Positions 1 through 9,338 of a stretch of 23,093 bases of DNA are shown here, one piece after another (positions within the stretch are counted from its first letter, which is position 1; every line of letters begins with the position of its first letter). Below the pieces are notes generated by a model that searched no databases, was not told the origin of the DNA, and was given only the letters and a program-made list of their open reading frames with translations. The position numbers and the translations under genes were made by a program. This DNA comes from Rhizophagus prolifer (taxonomy: Eukaryota; Glomeromycota; Glomeromycetes; Glomerales; Glomeraceae). The stretch is taken from contig NQWY01006125.1 of assembly GCA_019425655.1 (NCBI GenBank), forward strand, positions 1 through 23,093, given 5' to 3'.

Positions 1-223
1 GTACGTAAAAATAATTATTATATGTGGAATCAAAAAATTTATCAGTTATTATTATTATTCTTTCGAATATAAAATATACATTCTAAATCGTTATTACTAA
101 GTAATTCATATCTCATTACAACTTATGTTTTATATTAAAATAATGCTAATGTTTTATTATGCAGGATACTATTGCAGTATTATTGCTAATGTATGCAATT
201 TAAAGTAGTCTTTTTAAATATTT

Positions 224-3200
224 TTAAAAGTTACTTCTAAATTTCTTAATTTCAACCATAACGCTTTGTACATTAACAGGTTGATGTCTAATTCTGATTT
301 TACCATCTCTTAAAGCTTCTTCTAACGTGTTACAAAATCTAGTATAATAAATAATTAATTGTCCTAAAACTGAATGTAATATTGTTGTACCATTTTTGAA
401 ATTTGTAAAATGTTGAATTACTGAAGTATTTATTGATGTTATGGATTGTCTCCATGTTGAAGCAAAATCTGATGATACTTGATCAAATATTTCTGTACCT
501 GGTTCAATAGTTGTAAGATCTTTTCCTTGTTCAACATTTTTTATAAAAGAAACTAAACTCCCAAAATGAGGTTGTAATTCCTCTTCAACAAATCCTGATA
601 TTTGTCCATTCAATAATTCTTTGAAATAATTAACTTCTGTTTCTACAATTTTGCCACCAGTTTCCTATATAATTAAATGTTATAATAAGTATCTTTTTTA
701 TAAATTAAGACTATCAACTTAAAGGATCTTACATTCAAAATAGTTATAATCTGATCATAATTATTAATTAAGAATATTATTCGACTTTTACGATCATCAA
801 AATTACTTGATAATTTATTGAGGAAATTCTCAACTTCATTTCTCAATCTCAACAAGCTGTATTACAAGTTAGTTAATTTTTATTAAGGAAAAAAAAAAAT
901 CTTTTCAAAGTCAAAAAAAAAAAATGTTTACCTATTTAATAGGATTGGATCATTATAATCTTCATTTAGAGTCAATATTGATGCTGCAAATTCTCCATAT
1001 CTTCGAGTCACCTAAACTCGTAACTTACAAAATGTGGATGAATATCTTTAACAACAAATTTAGTAGCAGCTTTTTTAACGCTGTCGATATGCATGTTCAT
1101 AATAGCCTGAAATCTGGGCCATAATAACATGTTTATTTGATTAGTATAACCCTCTAAAGCTGGTACTTTTCTTCTCTGTAATTCTAAGGCAAATTGTGTA
1201 TTAAGTCTAATACAAATTAGAATTCCGATAGCATCATAACTATTGTCAACAAATTGCTTGGTAGAATCCTACAATTTTATAAAAAAATAAATAAATCCCT
1301 CAATTGAAATAACAATTATTATTGATTACTTTAAATACAAACCAATCCCATTTTGATTGTGGTATTAAAAATTTCAGAAAAAATATCTCTAGCAAGTTCC
1401 GAATTAGGGTTGTCACCTTTTGCAAAAAATTCAACAATAAAAAGATATTCTGAACTTGCGTTGTCTATAAAAGTTAAATTAAAACTTCTAAACAATGCTT
1501 CATATGGATATCCCTATTAAATATAGAAATTTATCAATGTATAAACATTGACATAAATTATTATAAATTCAAATAACTGAATATACTCTTACTTTACTCT
1601 TGTTTTCAGCAACATGAACTAAAATCACTCCTGCATCCTGATTTCGAAGTGTTTTAATTCTATCTTTCAAGACATAAATATTCGCTTTGTCTTGCAGTGC
1701 AATTTTTCCAGTTCCCCAAAGTCCACCTAAAGAATCGAATACGTTAATGTGAGGTGTCATTGAGTAGATTTGCACTCCGAAAATTTCTTTCTAAAATACC
1801 TTTTCGGACACTCTCATCGTAACCCATCATATCGTACTTATCGGCGACTGGATTCTTTAAAAAAAATGATAAATATTTTGAAATTTTATATGTAAGCGCT
1901 ATAATAGCTTTACCTGCAATTTTTGTAATTCTCTATTGTATTTCTCGAAATGATTGAAAAAGTACCAACGCATAGTATTAACATAAGTATGCATGACTTC
2001 TATGGCAACATCGCTATATCTTTCCATTAAAAACTTATAAAGTGCTTTATATTTCAATAAAATCGATTGTTGTAAAATTTGAACATTGGTGTTAGGTATA
2101 CGAAGTGATCTAATTTTTGTTAAAAGAAAATCTCGTATTTTCTCAGCCGCCTAACTTTTAATCGCAATTTTTCTAATTCTGGTCCAACATCTTTGACGGC
2201 TTTAACATTCATTTTTTGATTACGTTTAACGTAAGTCATTTTCTTATTTAATTCAGTTAAATAAGCAAGCCAAATCTCATCAACTTCTCCTTCAGTAATT
2301 TTTCTAAACAAGATCATTGCGTCAGCATAAACATAAAAATATCCAATCTACATAATAATATTAATAATTACTTGATCATAGGGGGTGGAATAACAGTTCC
2401 TTCCAAAACAGTATTCAATTGTTGTTCAACTGCCTAGAATAAAAATATAATAAAATAAATAAATATAGGTTTTAAAAATAATATATTTCATATATTTTAA
2501 CTTACTGTACGATTCTTAAGTTTTATATTCATCGAAAATGATTTATCTTGCAATGTTTGGATCTCTGAACTAATGTTTCCTAAATCCATTTGAAAAACAC
2601 TTAACATATTTTCCATTGTAGCTAATACTTGATCACAAGACTATTAATATCAAAATTTTTTTTAGTAACCTGAATTTGATTATGTAATTCTACAAAATTC
2701 TTTGCTTGACTAATATCTTGAGGAAAGTTGAAAGTAGTAAAGGATTTGGCGCGAAATACAAAAAATATTAAATGAAAGAAGATAATTTTTTTTTATGTAA
2801 AAAAAAAGATACAATCAACTTCATGTTCTTTTTCAATTCCATTTAATTCTTTTTCAACATTCCTAGCATACTCTCGCAAATCCATTCCCTAAAACTGGAT
2901 CAAATTATATAAAAAATCTCTTGCCTTTGCAAAAGCCTCGCGAACGAATTCGTCTTCTTGAAATGATGATATATGATCTAATAAAAAAATTGTCAATATC
3001 GATTGCATCATGATAAAAAAAAATCAATAGTATCATTATAAATGATTAAATACCATCAACTTCATCAAAAGAAATTTCCCAGTCATCTTCTTCAGGTAGA
3101 CTATCTTCATCTTCAATAAATGTCTGATAGTAATAATAATGGAAAAAATTAATATATATAAACACTTTAAATTAAAAAAGGAAGTCTATCCTTACTTGAT

Positions 3201-3306
3201 CATTGAATGTTCCTAATAATTTTTCAAATAATTTTTCATTTGGAGTCGCTGGTGTATATGTGTTGGAATCTGAATGTCTTTCGGTTTCCGCAAACTCTTC
3301 TACCAT
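224..3306 (-). CDS. VPS52: Vps52, GARP/EARP tethering complex subunit (about 16 exons)
   Basis: Vps52 joins Vps51, Vps53 and Vps54 (or Vps50) in the GARP/EARP tether for endosome-to-Golgi and recycling vesicles. Recognised from conserved blocks read on the minus strand: VDYISQAKNFVELHNQIQ and SCDQVLATMENM in the N-terminal coiled coil; KIRDFLLTKIRSLRIPNTN; YPYEALFRSFNL; LLWPRFQAIMNMHIDSV; VTRRYGEFAASIL; RLRNEVENF with IFLINNYD; and the C-terminal SFxNF-type block HFTNFKNGTTI ending in KKFRSNF. Exons: 3306-3196, 3123-3054, 2977-2925, 2888-2813, 2716-2670, 2640-2506, 2433-2372, 2303-2156, 2150-1914, 1854-1800, 1726-1593, 1513-1343, 1268-1029, 1011-932, 856-733, 664-224. They sum to 2184 nt (727 aa), close to the 723 aa I recall for human VPS52. 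Four of the gaps are only 36, 29, 5 and 17 nt (see separate entries); the other introns are 59-96 nt. The start is the first in-frame ATG of the acidic N-terminal exon. Confidence 0.93.
1012..1028 (-). other. 17-nt GT-AG interval in VPS52
   Basis: The interval reads GTAAGTTACGAGTTTAG on the minus strand, with an ideal 5' splice consensus and a normal TTTAG end. It lies between DIHPHF and VTRRYGEFAAS, a block that is continuous in Vps52 (human RPHYITRRYAEFSS, from memory). It is not a multiple of three; retention gives a stop within six codons of its start. Confidence 0.7.
2151..2155 (-). other. 5-nt GTTAG interval in VPS52
   Basis: Between LRLK (codons ending at 2156) and AAEKIRDFLL (from 2150) lie exactly five bases, GTTAG. 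The family motif (human RVKAVTKIREF, from memory) has no insertion. Retention changes frame and reaches a stop soon after. A simple indel is an alternative reading because the flanking alignment tolerates about one residue. Confidence 0.5.
2641..2669 (-). other. 29-nt GT-AG interval in VPS52
   Basis: Starts GTTACTAA and ends ATTAATAG, lying between the codons for ELHNQIQ and SCDQVL. The family block (human NQITACDAVLERM, from memory) runs straight across this junction with no insertion. It is not a multiple of three, and retention gives an early stop. It looks like a complete but ultrashort intron. Confidence 0.7.
2889..2924 (-). other. 36-nt GC-AG intron in VPS52
   Basis: The exon ends AAAG, the interval begins GCAAGAG and ends TTTTAG. 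Removing it joins VREAFAK to GMDLREYARNVEKEL in phase 0, which fits the family block before the first coiled coil. Kept in, the frame ends in TAG at the interval's last codon. GC-AG introns are a known minor class; 36 nt is very short for a fungus. Confidence 0.75.
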
Positions 3307-3559
3307 TTTCCTAAGAAAAAAATTTACTTTGATATTGTTCGAAAATTATGAATTTGGCAATAAACAAACCCATAAATTTGTCCTACACGTGATTTATGAG
3401 TTGTCAAAAAATTTAAGGTTGATTAAAAACTGTTGATAAACTCGATCACTTTTGTAACACGAAAATGCCACGAAATGCCCAGAATAGTCACGGATATAAT
3501 TAGCATTACTCTTTGAATTATAATGTTTCCCAACTTTTGAAGTGTACTTGAAATTCATT
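3307..3559. promoter_or_regulatory. Shared divergent promoter region, VPS52 / synaptojanin
   Basis: Only 253 bp separate the two ATG codons, so both promoters must lie here or overlap. A palindromic CACGTG sits at 3386-3391; such boxes are bound by bHLH factors in fungi. CACGAAA/CACGGA-like repeats occur at about 3459-3496. No convincing TATA box was seen. The regulatory role is inferred from position. Confidence 0.5.
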
Positions 3560-6500
3560 ATGCAATGTGTTTTACTTGTTCGAGATTACCCTCGTGCACT
3601 TGCATTGCAACCTTCTATTATTTCTCGTAGTTATGATTCGAATCCGGACGCGGTGTTAGTCTTTGAAAATATTTACGAGAATTTTGACCAATGTAATGTC
3701 ACTCTCACAAAAGATTCTGAATTTGATGCAAGTGAATATCGACAACTTGGCTCGAAACTTATATATGGCTGTCTTGGGTTATTGCAAGTAGAGAAAGGTA
3801 TTTACTACAGAATAAAATACTTTACTGTCAATAAATTGATTTGTAGAGTTCCTTCGCTCAATTTTCGCTTGATCTTTTAGACATGTTTTTGGCAGTTGTA
3901 ACTAGCTGCACGCATATTGGAGAAGTTCGACCAGGAGAGTCTGTACATCGAATATTAGATGTAGAATTTTATTCACTCAATGATCCATACGATACATCAT
4001 ATGGCGTCAATAGAATATATGATGATAATGGACAGTTGCCTTTGCAAAACGAACAAGCAATGGTACATCCATGTGCACCACTCAAAAAGCTATTATCAAA
4101 TGGACATTTCTATTTTTCATCTGATTTTGACTTAACGAGAACTTTAAGCGCAAGGTATAAATTATTTGCAATAATTATAAACGAATGAGTTCTAAAAATT
4201 TATATTATTTGATTTAAAGAATAACGATGACAGCAGCAGATAAATATTTTTTTGATGACCATTTCCTATGGAATAAATATATGATAAAAGAGTTATTGAA
4301 TTTTCGATCCAAATTAAGTAAAATCAATCAGGAAATGATGGATCGATGTGGATTTTTGGTAAGTATATGCGATTTTTGTAATCCATTTCATACCATTTAG
4401 GTACTTGCCATTCAAGGATATATTGGCAGAAAAGAAGTAACGATAGGGTCAATGACGGCTTCCTTGTCAGTTATATCTAAATTAAGTTGTAAACGTGCTG
4501 GTATGTTCCATATATGTACATGTAATATATCCTAGATAAGTATTCCACCGCCGATTAATTTACGCATATTTATTAGGCACACGATATAACACTCGAGGAA
4601 TTGATGACGATGGGAATGTTGCAAACTTTGTAGAGGCAAGTCTTTTTATTAAATACATGCGTTGCCACGATGTAATTTTTTTTCCTAATTAATTTTTGGG
4701 AATTTATTTTAGACAGAAACTATCTTGCAAATGCCTAATGCTTGTTTTTCATACGTACAAATTCGTGGCAGTGTTCCTGGTATGATACATGAAATTGAAT
4801 TTAATGATAAATATATATATAATTCCTAATGTTTATTTGTTTCTGTTAATCATTATAGTATTTTGGGAACAACAAGTGAGTCACTTAGGATTTTTTAATT
4901 TGTAATATTTTATTCGAAGGAATATTTAAACTTCTTTTACTAATAGGGTCTTCAAGTTATGTCGCATAAAATTCAAATATCACGCGGGCCTGATGCAACA
5001 CTACCAGCAGTTGAAAGACATTTTAATGAACTACAAAGCAGATATGGGGATGTTGATATAATCAATCTCCTTGGTGTAAAAGAAGGTGAATCCATCTTGA
5101 GCAGAGAGTATAATGATCACATTCTTAATTTAAATGAAAGTAGCGATGATAATTCCATACGGATGAATAATTTTGATTTCCATACTATTTGTAAGAATGG
5201 AAGTTATGAAAATGTTTCCTTGTTGATACACGAAATTCAAGATCGATTAGAGTCTTTTTGTTTCTTTTTATTGGATATGGAAACGAATTCACCCATATTC
5301 TATCAAAAAGGTGTTTTTAGGACGAACTGTGTGGACTGGTAGTGTAGCAACACAATTATATCATCACATTAATTGTTTTAATTACATTAATTGTTTTAGC
5401 TTGGATAGGTATATATTCATACGTATAAACTATCAAAAATTTTAAAATAGTTAGTAATATTTTTTGGTTGTTTTAGAACAAATGTAGTCCAAACAGTTAT
5501 TTCAAAAACTGTCTTAGATATATATCTTCGACAAATAGAATCCGTCACGAAATACGACACAGAAAGTTTCTTTGCTCGACATTCTTATCTATGGGCCGAA
5601 AATGGTGATAGCCTGTCGAAAATTTATGCGGGAACAGGAGCTCTCAAGTCAGAGTTTACCCGTAGCGGAAAGCTTACTTGGTCAGGTAATAACTTTACAA
5701 ATATTCCTAATTATTCTTAGATCGTATTAATTAATTAAATAATTTCATAGGTGTGATTGGAGATGCGACCAAAACTATGAATAGATTTTACATAAATAAC
5801 TTTCAAGACAAGTCTAAACAGGAAGTTATCGACTTGTTACTTGTGAGTATGGAAATTTCTACTGTGAATTTTAAATTAGTATTTAATTTTTAATTAAAAT
5901 GACAGGGCAAGTTAATGGATCAAAAAGTAATCGAAATTCATGATCCGGTTCACGAATTAGTATTGAAGGATATACAGAAGAGGTAGGGTAAATGACTTCT
6001 CTTCGAAATCTACAATAAATGTAGTTGTTGGATCAATAAATCTTAATGGATGTCTGCCATCTGGAGAATCACTGTCACCTTGGCTTTTTGCTTTTAATAG
6101 TCGTATGTAAAGTTACATTAATGACGCTTAATAATACCTTTTTATAACTGTTTGTAATTTTAGATGAACCGGAACCTGATCTTTTCGTTATTGGCTTTCA
6201 GGAAATTGTTGAGTTAATACCCCAACAGGTATAAGATTGTTTCAGCAGATCCAGAAAAATTGTATGTAATATTTACTTATTATGATTTATATAAGTAAAG
6301 GACCTATAAATTTTAATTATGATATTATATTTAGACGAATATGGGAAAAAGAGATAAGTGATACTCTAAACAATCGACCTAATAAGCGTTCAAGTTATGT
6401 TATACTGAGATCTGGACAGTTAGTTGGAACAGCTCTTGTTATTTATGCAAGGGCAGATAAAGTGTCCAATATACGTAATGTAGAATATGTTATGAAAAAA

Positions 6501-8721
6501 GTTCGTGTTTTTTTCTCTATTTTCTCTATTATTTCCGTTATCGTTATGATATATTAATAATTATTTTTTATAATTAAAGACTGGAATGCGTGGAATGGCA
6601 GGAAACAAAGGAGCTATCGCAATTCGACTTGACTACTATGACACAAGCATGTGTTTTGTTACTGCACATTTGGCAGCTGGTAAGACAACATCTTTTTTAT
6701 TCTTGTTTATTACATCATAAATAGTTTATTCTAACATTATCAAATAATTTAGGTCATACAAATATAGAAGAAAGAAATAGAGATTACAAGACCATAAATG
6801 ATGGTTTACTTTTCAGAAATGCTCGTCGTCTTGAGTAATAAAAATGTTCCTATATTTTAGCTGCCTTTATGTTATATAGAATATTAAATGTTTTTATTTT
6901 AGATATGTTATCTGGTTGGGTGATTTCAATTATCGAATATCCTTAAGTAACGAAGAGGTATATATTATTCACCAAATCAATTTTCGTGTTTTTTATAATA
7001 CTTATGACCATTTGCATTGTAGGTTCGAAGCCTCATAGAAAAAGAAGATTTTACTAGATTGCTTGAAGCTGAACAGGTAATTTCATTTTTCGTACCATAT
7101 TTTGTATTTTTATTTTGATTATGCAAAAGATAAGAATAAATTATTTTATTAATAGTTAACAAGGCAAATGGAATTTGGTCAAGCATTTAATGATTATATA
7201 GAAGGCCCCATAACTTTTCTTCCAACCTATAAATATGATAATGGCACTAATGATTATGATACAAGGTATGCAGCGAGAAGGCGCGAGTTCCTGCATGGAC
7301 TGGTTAGTCAAATTTGATATATTTTCTTATAAAATTTATCGTATAGTAAACTTGTATTATTTAATAGATAGAATTTTGTATCGTGGTAATAAGATTCGAC
7401 AAATTGGATACTCACGGGCAGAAATAATGGTGTCGGATCATAGACCAGGTAAAAGATTTAATTTTGGTTGTAAATATGTAAATATATATATTTGTTTATG
7501 GTTTAATTAATTTTTTATATGATATCTAGTAATGTCATCATTTGACATTGAAGTAAGTAATTATTTGTTTACCCAGTTTTTTTTTTAAAAAAAAAAATTT
7601 GGTTGTTTAACATAATTTAACATTGTTAGGTAATCAAATATGATGAAGTAGCAAAAGAAAGATTACATAGGGAATTGTATTTAGAAAAATTACAACTTGT
7701 ATCACAAAGTAGTGTTGAAACTTCGGCAGAAGATGAAAATAAATGGAATAAATTAGCAAAGAATGTTAGAAAAGTCAATAATCCTTTGCTAGTAGATAAT
7801 AGTATTGGAATAAAATCTAATATTAAAAAGAAACTTGAAGACAACAAGGTTGAACCCGCTGTTGGTGTTTTGATTGATTTTGAAGATAAAAACAATAGTA
7901 AAGAAGAAGATCGTTAGTACTTATACAGCCAAAGTGCCTCCACCAAGCTCAGAAACATATCAATGGTGGAATTCAGGTGAATTAAATGTGTTTAATATTG
8001 TATGAAATTGCAGAATATTATAACTCATGAAACAAAAATATTTTCTCTTTTTGAAATGAAGCATCGACTTCTTCAAAGTCATCTCTAGTTGTTGATAAAA
8101 ATGACATTGATAAAGAATTTCGTAATATTTCAAGCAATCCATTTCATGAAGACTTGATGATAAAAAAAACCGTTCCTCCACCACCACCCAAACCTAATTC
8201 ATTATCCTCAAATATATTAACTCCAAAAAAAGTGAATGATTCTGATAGTAAAAATAATATAAACAATGATACAAAATGGATAAATTCAAACAAAAAACCT
8301 AATAAATCAAACCCATTTTCTGAGGATGATGATTCATTTTTATCAACTGTTCCAAATTTTGAAGATAAATCATCAAAATCAAACTCAGGTGACTAAATTA
8401 ACAAGTTCGGTCGTGATTACTTTTTCATTTTATTGATTTATCATTCTTTCATTTAGATACATCATCGGTAATTAAAACAAAAACAAAAAATCCTTTTTCG
8501 GAAAATGATGATTTTGAAAGTAATAATCAGTTAATAGATTTATCCGTTAACGACACCAATTCTTTACCAAATACGGGTAAATTCTTTTGATATATTGAGT
8601 TTTTTTATTTGTTGACACTATTTAATATAATTCTTTAATTTTCTTAGTTTTGCCAAAAAATAATCGGGATACAAATTGGGTACCATTAACACCAACTAAG
8701 GTTAATAACAATAATAAGTGA
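3560..8721 (+). CDS. Synaptojanin-like phosphoinositide phosphatase (Sac1 + 5-phosphatase; Inp51/52/53 family)
   Basis: Removes phosphates from PI4P/PI3P-type lipids (Sac1 domain) and the 5-phosphate of PI(4,5)P2, acting in endocytosis and Golgi/endosome traffic. About 29 exons sum to 3417 nt (1138 aa). Residues 1-540: Sac1 domain with catalytic CVDCLDR at 426-432 (CX5R), plus RGSVPVFWEQQ and NTRGIDDDGNVANFVET. Residues about 560-860: inositol 5-phosphatase domain with GSINLNG, FQEIVELIPQQ, GMAGNKGAI, TAHLAAGHTNIEERNRDY, WLGDFNYR, PAWTDRIL and SDHRPV. Residues 860-1138: low-complexity tail with PPPPPKP and NPF motifs (SNPFHED, SNPFSED, KNPFSEN), which in this family bind SH3 and EH domains. 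Exon boundaries include 3560-3797, 3881-4154, 4220-4358, 4401-4500, 4577-4635, 4713-4779, 4859-4875, 4947-5338, 5400-5408, 5477-5685, 5751-5842, 5906-5982 and 5987-6102. The last exon is 8648-8721. Three gaps of 4, 7 and 8 nt are listed separately. Confidence 0.93.
4636..4712 (+). other. GC-AG intron in the Sac1 domain
   Basis: The exon ends GTAGAG and the intron begins GCAAGTC and ends ATTTTAG. Splicing joins VANFVE to TETILQMPN in phase 0, as the Sac1 family requires. The donor AG|GCAAGT is the usual strong context for GC donors. Length is 77 nt, normal for this locus. Confidence 0.8.
5400..5408 (+). other. 9-nt microexon encoding the Sac1 catalytic loop
   Basis: The exon CTTGGATAG lies between introns 5339-5399 (61 nt) and 5409-5476 (68 nt). 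Upstream TG plus C gives Cys, then Leu-Asp, then AG plus A gives Arg. This completes CVDCLDRTN, the defining CX5R motif of Sac1 phosphatases. Skipping it would be in frame but would delete three residues, including the catalytic Arg. Confidence 0.85.
5983..5986 (+). other. 4-nt GTAG interval in the synaptojanin gene
   Basis: The exon coding ...VLKDIQK ends AG, followed by GTAG, then GGTAAATGAC coding VNDFSSKSTINVVVG. Removing four bases restores the frame and gives the linker expected before the 5-phosphatase domain. Retention gives TAG at once. A single-base insertion would restore the frame equally well, so this is the weakest member of the set. Confidence 0.45.
6229..6235 (+). other. 7-nt GTATAAG interval in the synaptojanin gene
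   Basis: FQEIVELIPQQ ends at CAG (6228), then GTATAAG, then ATTGTTTCAGCAGATCC coding IVSADPEK. In the family the block runs PQQI..DP without interruption. Retention gives CAG GTA TAA, a stop. Removal keeps the phase into the next exon (6335). Confidence 0.6.
7266..7273 (+). other. 8-nt GTATGCAG interval in the synaptojanin gene
   Basis: GATACAAG is followed by GTATGCAG and then CGAGAAGGCGCGAG. Removal gives YDTSEKARVPAWTDRIL, an exact family-type sequence around the catalytic PAWTDRIL motif. Retention shifts the frame within this catalytic block. Confidence 0.65.
7898..7928 (+). other. Candidate 31-nt intron in the synaptojanin tail
   Basis: The frame coding the tail up to DKNN changes to the frame coding KVPPPSSETYQWWNS. 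The interval from GTAAAGAAG to TTATACAG (31 nt) reconciles the two and removes the TAG at 7915-7917. A 16-nt interval (7913-7928) would also fit. The tail is poorly conserved, so the boundaries are uncertain. Confidence 0.4.
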
Positions 8722-8856
8722 ATCGGAATAATTTTACCTAGAAATTATATAAAAAAATCATTGATATTATTGTGTAAACTCTATTATTGTATTATTTTGT
8801 ATATTATTAGATATTTCGCTCAATATTATGTTTTTTTCAAGTAATAACTAATTATA

Positions 8857-8862
8857 AATAAA
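8857..8862 (+). terminator. Poly(A) signal, synaptojanin gene
   Basis: AATAAA lies about 135 bp after the TGA at 8719-8721, in AT-rich 3' flank. Likely cleavage/polyadenylation signal by motif and position only. Confidence 0.4.
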
Positions 8863-9191
8863 TATAAACGGACTTATAATTAAGATTTTTTTGTAGTGGC
8901 AAATTTAAATACATGAAATTCCCTAAGGTACCCTGTTTATACATTCTGGTTTACCATTAGGCTCTATCAACCATACCTATCAAACATACTCTAATGAAGT
9001 AACAGTCTCGAAAAATCAAAAAAACTTTTCAAGAGAACTCCAATATTTTATAATGCTCATTCTTACCACTTGAATTTCTGAAATTAAGGAAAGAAAGGTT
9101 TTCATAGAGAATCTGTATGAGAAGTTGAAAATACTCAAATTTTTTTAATATGTTACTTAAAATTTTCCAATGCTAAAGAGCAGAATGTTAT

Positions 9192-9338
9192 GAACTGGTA
9201 ATATCTTATTACCACTTTGGAGAAGATTATTTGCCTACTATAAAAAAATGTAAGGGCCAAAAGAAGCTCAACTATGAGGTTAAAAACCAGCTTCCAAAAG
9301 AGATTACCAAAAATGCTCTCCAAAGAAAAGGTTTATGA
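9192..9338 (+). pseudogene. Remnant of an uncharacterised Glomeromycete repeat-family protein
   Basis: A 48-codon open stretch reads YYHFGEDYLPTIKKC, then KKLNYEVKNQLP and KEITKNALQRK. The pattern (charged, N-E-V-x-x-QLP, then TKNALxRK) resembles, from memory, a C-terminal module repeated in many Rhizophagus proteins of unknown role. Flanking frames hold stops and no start or continuation was found, so this is at best a fragment. No function can be given, and the family link needs a database search to confirm. Confidence 0.35.

Noticed and set aside
3203-3436. Forward open frame of 77 codons
   Set aside because: It is antisense to VPS52 exon 1 and its promoter; no recognisable protein features.
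5983-6024. A 42-nt intron alternative to the 4-nt GTAG interval
   Set aside because: GTAGGG to AATGTAG has good ends, but the phase is wrong and a stop follows; it would also delete the start of the 5-phosphatase domain.
7626-8187. Reverse open frames over the synaptojanin tail
   Set aside because: Antisense to exons whose phases chain correctly; low-complexity mirror images.
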